Shown here: positions 4,859 through 7,687 of the stretch, piece by piece
Numbering within the stretch: the first letter of the stretch is position 1
Layout of the letters: every line of letters starts with the position of its first letter
From: Bacillota bacterium
GTDB lineage: Bacteria > Bacillota > Clostridia > Christensenellales > Aristaeellaceae
Assembly: GCA_023404715.1 (NCBI GenBank)
Contig: JAEYAR010000011.1
Coordinates: 1 to 7,687, forward strand
Reading direction: 5' to 3'
DNA length: 7,687 nt
Program-made: the position numbers and the translations under genes
The notes under the pieces: model-generated
Told to the model about the DNA's origin: nothing
The model's database searches: none
The model's input: only the letters and a program-made list of their open reading frames with translations

Positions 4859-6859
4859 TTAATTTCTTGCCAATGTCAGCCCTTTTTGCGCAAATTTTAT
4901 ACGCGCGGCGCGCACGACGGCCTCCGCCTCCTGCGCATAGCGAGGATCTTCGCGGATTTCCCGCCAGGCATCCTGCGTTTGCTTGAGCAGCATAGACTCC
5001 GTGCAGAGCATCAGCGCAGGCATCTGCGGTTCCCCGTGCTGGCGGGTGCCGAAGAACTCGCCGGCGCCCCTGAGCTCCAGGTCCTTTTGCGCGATGACGA
5101 AGCCGTCGCCTGTAGCGGCGAGCGTCCGCAGGCGCTCGCTGGGCTCCGCCATGAGGAAACACCAGCTCTCCTTATCCCCGCGCCCCACGCGTCCGCGCAG
5201 CTGATGCAGCTGCGCGAGCCCGAAACGCTCCGCATTTTCTACCACCATGATCGTCGCATTGGGCACGTTGACGCCAACCTCGATGACCGTCGTGGCGACG
5301 AGTACGTCGACCTTCCCCTCTGCAAACGCGCGCAGCGCGCCTTCCTTATCGGCGCTTTTCATCCGGCCGTGCACGAGCCCGAGGCGCAGGCCGCGAAGCG
5401 GACCCTTTTGCAGCGATTCGTAAAGCTGCGCGGCGCTGACAGAATCCTCCCCGACAGCTGATTCTTCCACCAGCGGGCATACGATATACACCTGCGCGCC
5501 GGCATGGACTTCTTTTTGTATGAAATCATACATCCCCTCGCGCTTATCCTCGCTTACGATGCGCGTCTTGACGGCGCTTCTGCCCGGCGGCAGTTCGTCT
5601 ACGACGGAGATTTCCAGATCGCCGTACAGCACGAGCGCGAGCGTCCGCGGGATCGGCGTGGCGGACATGACGAGCACGTTGGGCGACTCCCCCTTGAGCG
5701 CCAGGCGCGTACGCTGGCGCACGCCGAACCGGTGCTGTTCATCCGTCACGACCAGGCCGAGCTTCGCGTATTCGACCCCTTCGGAGATCAGCGCATGCGT
5801 TCCGATGACGACGTCCCACGCGCCCTCCCGTATGGCCGCATGCGCAGCCCGGCGTTTATCCGCGCTCATCTTGCCCGTAAGCAGACCGCAGCGGATACCC
5901 AAGGGCGCCAGCATCTGCTCGGCCGAGCGCATGTGCTGCCCTGCGAGCACCTCTGTCGGCGCCATGAGCGCGCCTTGATAACCGTGCCTTGCGGCCGCGT
6001 ACAGCGCGGCAAAGGCGATAGCCGTCTTGCCGCAGCCTACGTCTCCTTGCACCATGCGCGCCATGGCGTGCGGCCCCGCCATGTCGGTAAAAATTTCGTC
6101 CAGGACACGGCATTGGGCGCATGTCGGCGCAAAGGGCTGTAGCCGCCAAAAGGCCTGCGCGTCCTCCGGGCAGCATCGGATGCGGATGCCGAGCGGCTTT
6201 TGCGTGTCAAGCCCCGTGAGCGCAGCTTGAAAGTAAAGAAGCTCCTCGAACGCCAAACGGCGTTTGGAACGCGAAAGAGAGGCTGTATCCTCCGGAAAAT
6301 GGATTTGGCGCATAGCAAACGCGCGATCGCAAAGGTCGTAACGCGCGCGCAGGCCGGCCGGCATGTCGTCTTCGAGCGCGAGGCGATCGAGCATCGCGGC
6401 CACGGCGTCGCGCACCAGCTTTTGCGGTACACCGGGAATCTTCGCGTAAACGGGGGTGATGCGCTTCTCTCGCTCCAAGGTCGGATTCATGGCGAACAGG
6501 CCCGTCTTTTTACGCGCGATACGCCCGAACAAGAGGACCTCCCGCCCCTCCCGAAGCTGCTGCTTCATCCAGGGCTGGTTAAACCACAGGCAGCGGATGC
6601 TGCCTGTGCCGTCCGTAACCTTTGCGCTTACCCACTGCATGCCGTGTGCGCGGTGCAGATGCACAGCCCCGTCGATAAACCCTTCGAAAGCGCACTGCAT
6701 CGCGTCTTCCAGCTGCGATACCGGCGTCGACACCGTGGTATCCCGATAAGCGGCGGGCAATTGCTCCACGAGTTGCTCGGGCGAATCGATACCGCGCGCG
6801 GCAAGCGCTTTTTGCCTTGCCGGCCCAAAGCCCTTCAGGTCCGTCCACAAAAACTGCAT
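4859..6859 (-). CDS. recG: ATP-dependent DNA helicase RecG
   Basis: RecG reverses stalled replication forks and migrates branched DNA such as Holliday junctions and D-loops. The 666-residue product has an N-terminal wedge/OB region (about 1-200, with LKGFGPARQKAL at 8-19 and WVSAKVTDGTGSIRCLWFNQ around 76-95) and two helicase lobes. Visible motifs are Walker A GDVGCGKT (272-279), motif Ia APTEVLAGQH (300-309), the DEQH box DEQHRFGVRQR (373-383), motif III SATPIPRTLAL (399-409), motif V ATTVIEVGVNVP (522-533), motif VI QLRGRVGRG (553-561) and the RecG-specific C-terminal TRG region DLELRGAGEFFGTRQHG (593-609). The start at 6859 is chosen because GGAGG (6867-6871) sits 7 nt upstream. An in-frame ATG at 6901 would require translating the terminator stem at 6881-6898 and lacks a ribosome binding site. 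The fakA-recG order is common in Firmicutes. No promoter is visible in the 54-bp gap upstream, so recG probably depends on read-through from fakA. Confidence 0.98.
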   Translation of the reverse strand: MQFLWTDLKGFGPARQKALAARGIDSPEQLVEQLPAAYRDTTVSTPVSQLEDAMQCAFEGFIDGAVHLHRAHGMQWVSAKVTDGTGSIRCLWFNQPWMKQQLREGREVLLFGRIARKKTGLFAMNPTLEREKRITPVYAKIPGVPQKLVRDAVAAMLDRLALEDDMPAGLRARYDLCDRAFAMRQIHFPEDTASLSRSKRRLAFEELLYFQAALTGLDTQKPLGIRIRCCPEDAQAFWRLQPFAPTCAQCRVLDEIFTDMAGPHAMARMVQGDVGCGKTAIAFAALYAAARHGYQGALMAPTEVLAGQHMRSAEQMLAPLGIRCGLLTGKMSADKRRAAHAAIREGAWDVVIGTHALISEGVEYAKLGLVVTDEQHRFGVRQRTRLALKGESPNVLVMSATPIPRTLALVLYGDLEISVVDELPPGRSAVKTRIVSEDKREGMYDFIQKEVHAGAQVYIVCPLVEESAVGEDSVSAAQLYESLQKGPLRGLRLGLVHGRMKSADKEGALRAFAEGKVDVLVATTVIEVGVNVPNATIMVVENAERFGLAQLHQLRGRVGRGDKESWCFLMAEPSERLRTLAATGDGFVIAQKDLELRGAGEFFGTRQHGEPQMPALMLCTESMLLKQTQDAWREIREDPRYAQEAEAVVRAARIKFAQKGLTLARN

Positions 6860-6866
6860 CGTCTGG

Positions 6867-6871
6867 CCTCC
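6867..6871 (-). promoter_or_regulatory. Ribosome binding site fixing the recG start
   Basis: GGAGG on the minus strand lies 7 nt before the ATG at 6859 and only 2 nt after the T-run of the preceding terminator. It decides the start against the longer in-frame option at 6901. Confidence 0.85.
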
Positions 6872-6873
6872 AG

Positions 6874-6898
6874 AAAAAAACCGCCTGACAGCAGGCGG
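6874..6898 (-). terminator. Intrinsic terminator between the fakA-like gene and recG
   Basis: A perfect 7-bp G+C-rich stem (CCGCCTG at 6881-6887 with CAGGCGG at 6892-6898) has a 4-nt loop and is followed on the minus strand by seven T (6874-6880). It starts 15 nt after the stop codon of the upstream gene. Because the recG ribosome binding site follows almost immediately, this element may set the ratio of fakA to recG transcript rather than fully separating the two genes. Confidence 0.85.
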
Positions 6899-6913
6899 CA
6901 TCCATAAGCGTCC

Positions 6914-7687
6914 TTATTCTGCGGAGAAGAGATAGTAATACAGCGGCTGCCCGCCGTATTGAATTTCGACGTCGCGCTCAGCGTACATATGCGCTATTTC
7001 GTCGGTTAACGCCTTCGCGTCCGCCTCTTTCGTATCCTCGCCGTAGTAGACGGTGATCAACTCGTCGTCGTCGCCGACCAGGATGTCCATTAGCTCCAGG
7101 GCTACGTCGTGCACGTCGTGCCCGACCACCTGGATTTTTCCGTTGTAGATGCCGATGATATCCCCTTCCTTGATTTCCTTATTCTCAAAGGTGGAGTCGC
7201 GCACCGCAAAAGTAATCTGGCCTGTTTTAACACGGTTGGCGGCTTCCGTCATCTCTGTCGCATTGCCCTGCGGGTCCAGATCCGGTTGAAAGGCGACCAC
7301 GGCGCCGATCCCCATCGCCACGTTCTTCGTCGGGATGACGACCACGTTTTTATCGGACAGCTCTGCGGCCTGTGTCGCCGCCAGGATGACGTTGGAATTG
7401 TTCGGCAGCACGAAGACCGTCTTGGCCTTGACCGCCTCTACGGCGCTGAGAATATCTTCGATGCTCGGATTCATGGTTTGCCCGCCCTCGACGATATGGT
7501 CGACGGACAGATCCTTGAAGATATGAGAGAAGCCTTCGCCCAGCGAGACGGCGACCATGCCGTAGTCGCTCAGGGGCTGTTCTTCTTTCGGCTCTTTCGA
7601 CTGGCGCGCCTGGCGTTCCTTGCGCTCCTCGGCCATGTTGTCGATCTTTAAATTGATCAGATCCCCCATCGCGCAGGCGTATTGCAG
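6914..7687 (-). CDS. fakA: Fatty acid kinase A / YloV-like DAK2-domain protein, C-terminal part (5' end outside window)
   Basis: The frame is open from the window edge to the TAA at 6914, giving 257 residues of the C-terminal part of a protein usually about 550 residues long. FakA phosphorylates fatty acids held by its partner FakB to give acyl-phosphates for phospholipid synthesis in Firmicutes. The visible segment starts at the end of the middle domain (GDLINLKIDNMAEE, compare the family's I-K-I-D-N-M-R-E), crosses a charged linker, and contains the C-terminal domain with VAVSLGEGFSHIFKDL, VDHIVEGGQTMNPSIEDIL, VFVLPNNSNVILAA, VVVIPTKNVAMGI, VKTGQITFAVRDSTF and a final GGQPLYYYLFS. In characterised FakA this domain binds FakB. 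The kinase active site (DAK2 domain) would be outside the window. The ATG at 7669 is internal, since conserved-looking sequence continues upstream. The neighbouring recG supports the yloV identity, because yloV and recG are close together in many Firmicutes. Confidence 0.9.
   Translation of the reverse strand: MQYACAMGDLINLKIDNMAEERKERQARQSKEPKEEQPLSDYGMVAVSLGEGFSHIFKDLSVDHIVEGGQTMNPSIEDILSAVEAVKAKTVFVLPNNSNVILAATQAAELSDKNVVVIPTKNVAMGIGAVVAFQPDLDPQGNATEMTEAANRVKTGQITFAVRDSTFENKEIKEGDIIGIYNGKIQVVGHDVHDVALELMDILVGDDDELITVYYGEDTKEADAKALTDEIAHMYAERDVEIQYGGQPLYYYLFSAE

Noticed and set aside
5504..6142. Plus-strand open frames of about 200 codons opposite recG (also 4841-5461 and 6200-6907).
   Set aside because: They are shadows of recG coding, with no motifs and no ribosome binding sites.

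Overview
The window looks like chromosomal core sequence from a moderately GC-rich anaerobic Firmicute, most likely Clostridia of the Oscillospiraceae/Christensenellales kind. This is inferred from the fakA(yloV)-recG gene order, a clostridial-type pyruvate phosphate dikinase, a clostridial family of Xer-like recombinase, AGGAGG-type ribosome binding sites and sigma-A-like promoters. No taxonomic search was possible.

Reading from the right edge on the minus strand, the genes are: the 3' part of a fakA/yloV-like fatty acid kinase gene (6914-7687, cut by the window edge); recG (4859-6859); ppdK (2059-4695); rnhA (1533-1988); and a Xer-like tyrosine recombinase (311-1411). At the left edge, on the plus strand, lies the 3' end of what looks like a LytR-CpsA-Psr (LCP) cell-wall ligase gene (2-256). 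It converges on the recombinase gene across a symmetric bidirectional terminator.

The genes serve different housekeeping jobs: lipid precursor activation (FakA), repair of stalled forks and recombination intermediates (RecG), interconversion of PEP and pyruvate (PpdK), removal of RNA from RNA:DNA hybrids (RNase HI), site-specific recombination, and cell-wall polymer attachment. Both RecG and RNase HI act against R-loops, but the sequence does not show that they are co-regulated.

The most interesting material is in the short gaps. Intrinsic terminators sit directly before the ribosome binding sites of recG and rnhA, leaving no room for ordinary promoters. The recombinase promoter is nested in the rnhA terminator: the descending arm of a perfect 22-bp inverted repeat supplies the -35 box and the U-tract lies in the spacer. 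A second dyad (GGTTTC-N11-GAAACC) covers the predicted transcription start of the recombinase gene and could be an operator or a recombinase site. The ppdK gene has a good promoter and a roughly 100-nt leader with three small hairpins.

I see no CRISPR array, insertion sequence, prophage gene, tRNA or rRNA, and no clear sign of an entirely new system. Several long plus-strand open frames opposite ppdK and recG are shadows of coding on the other strand.
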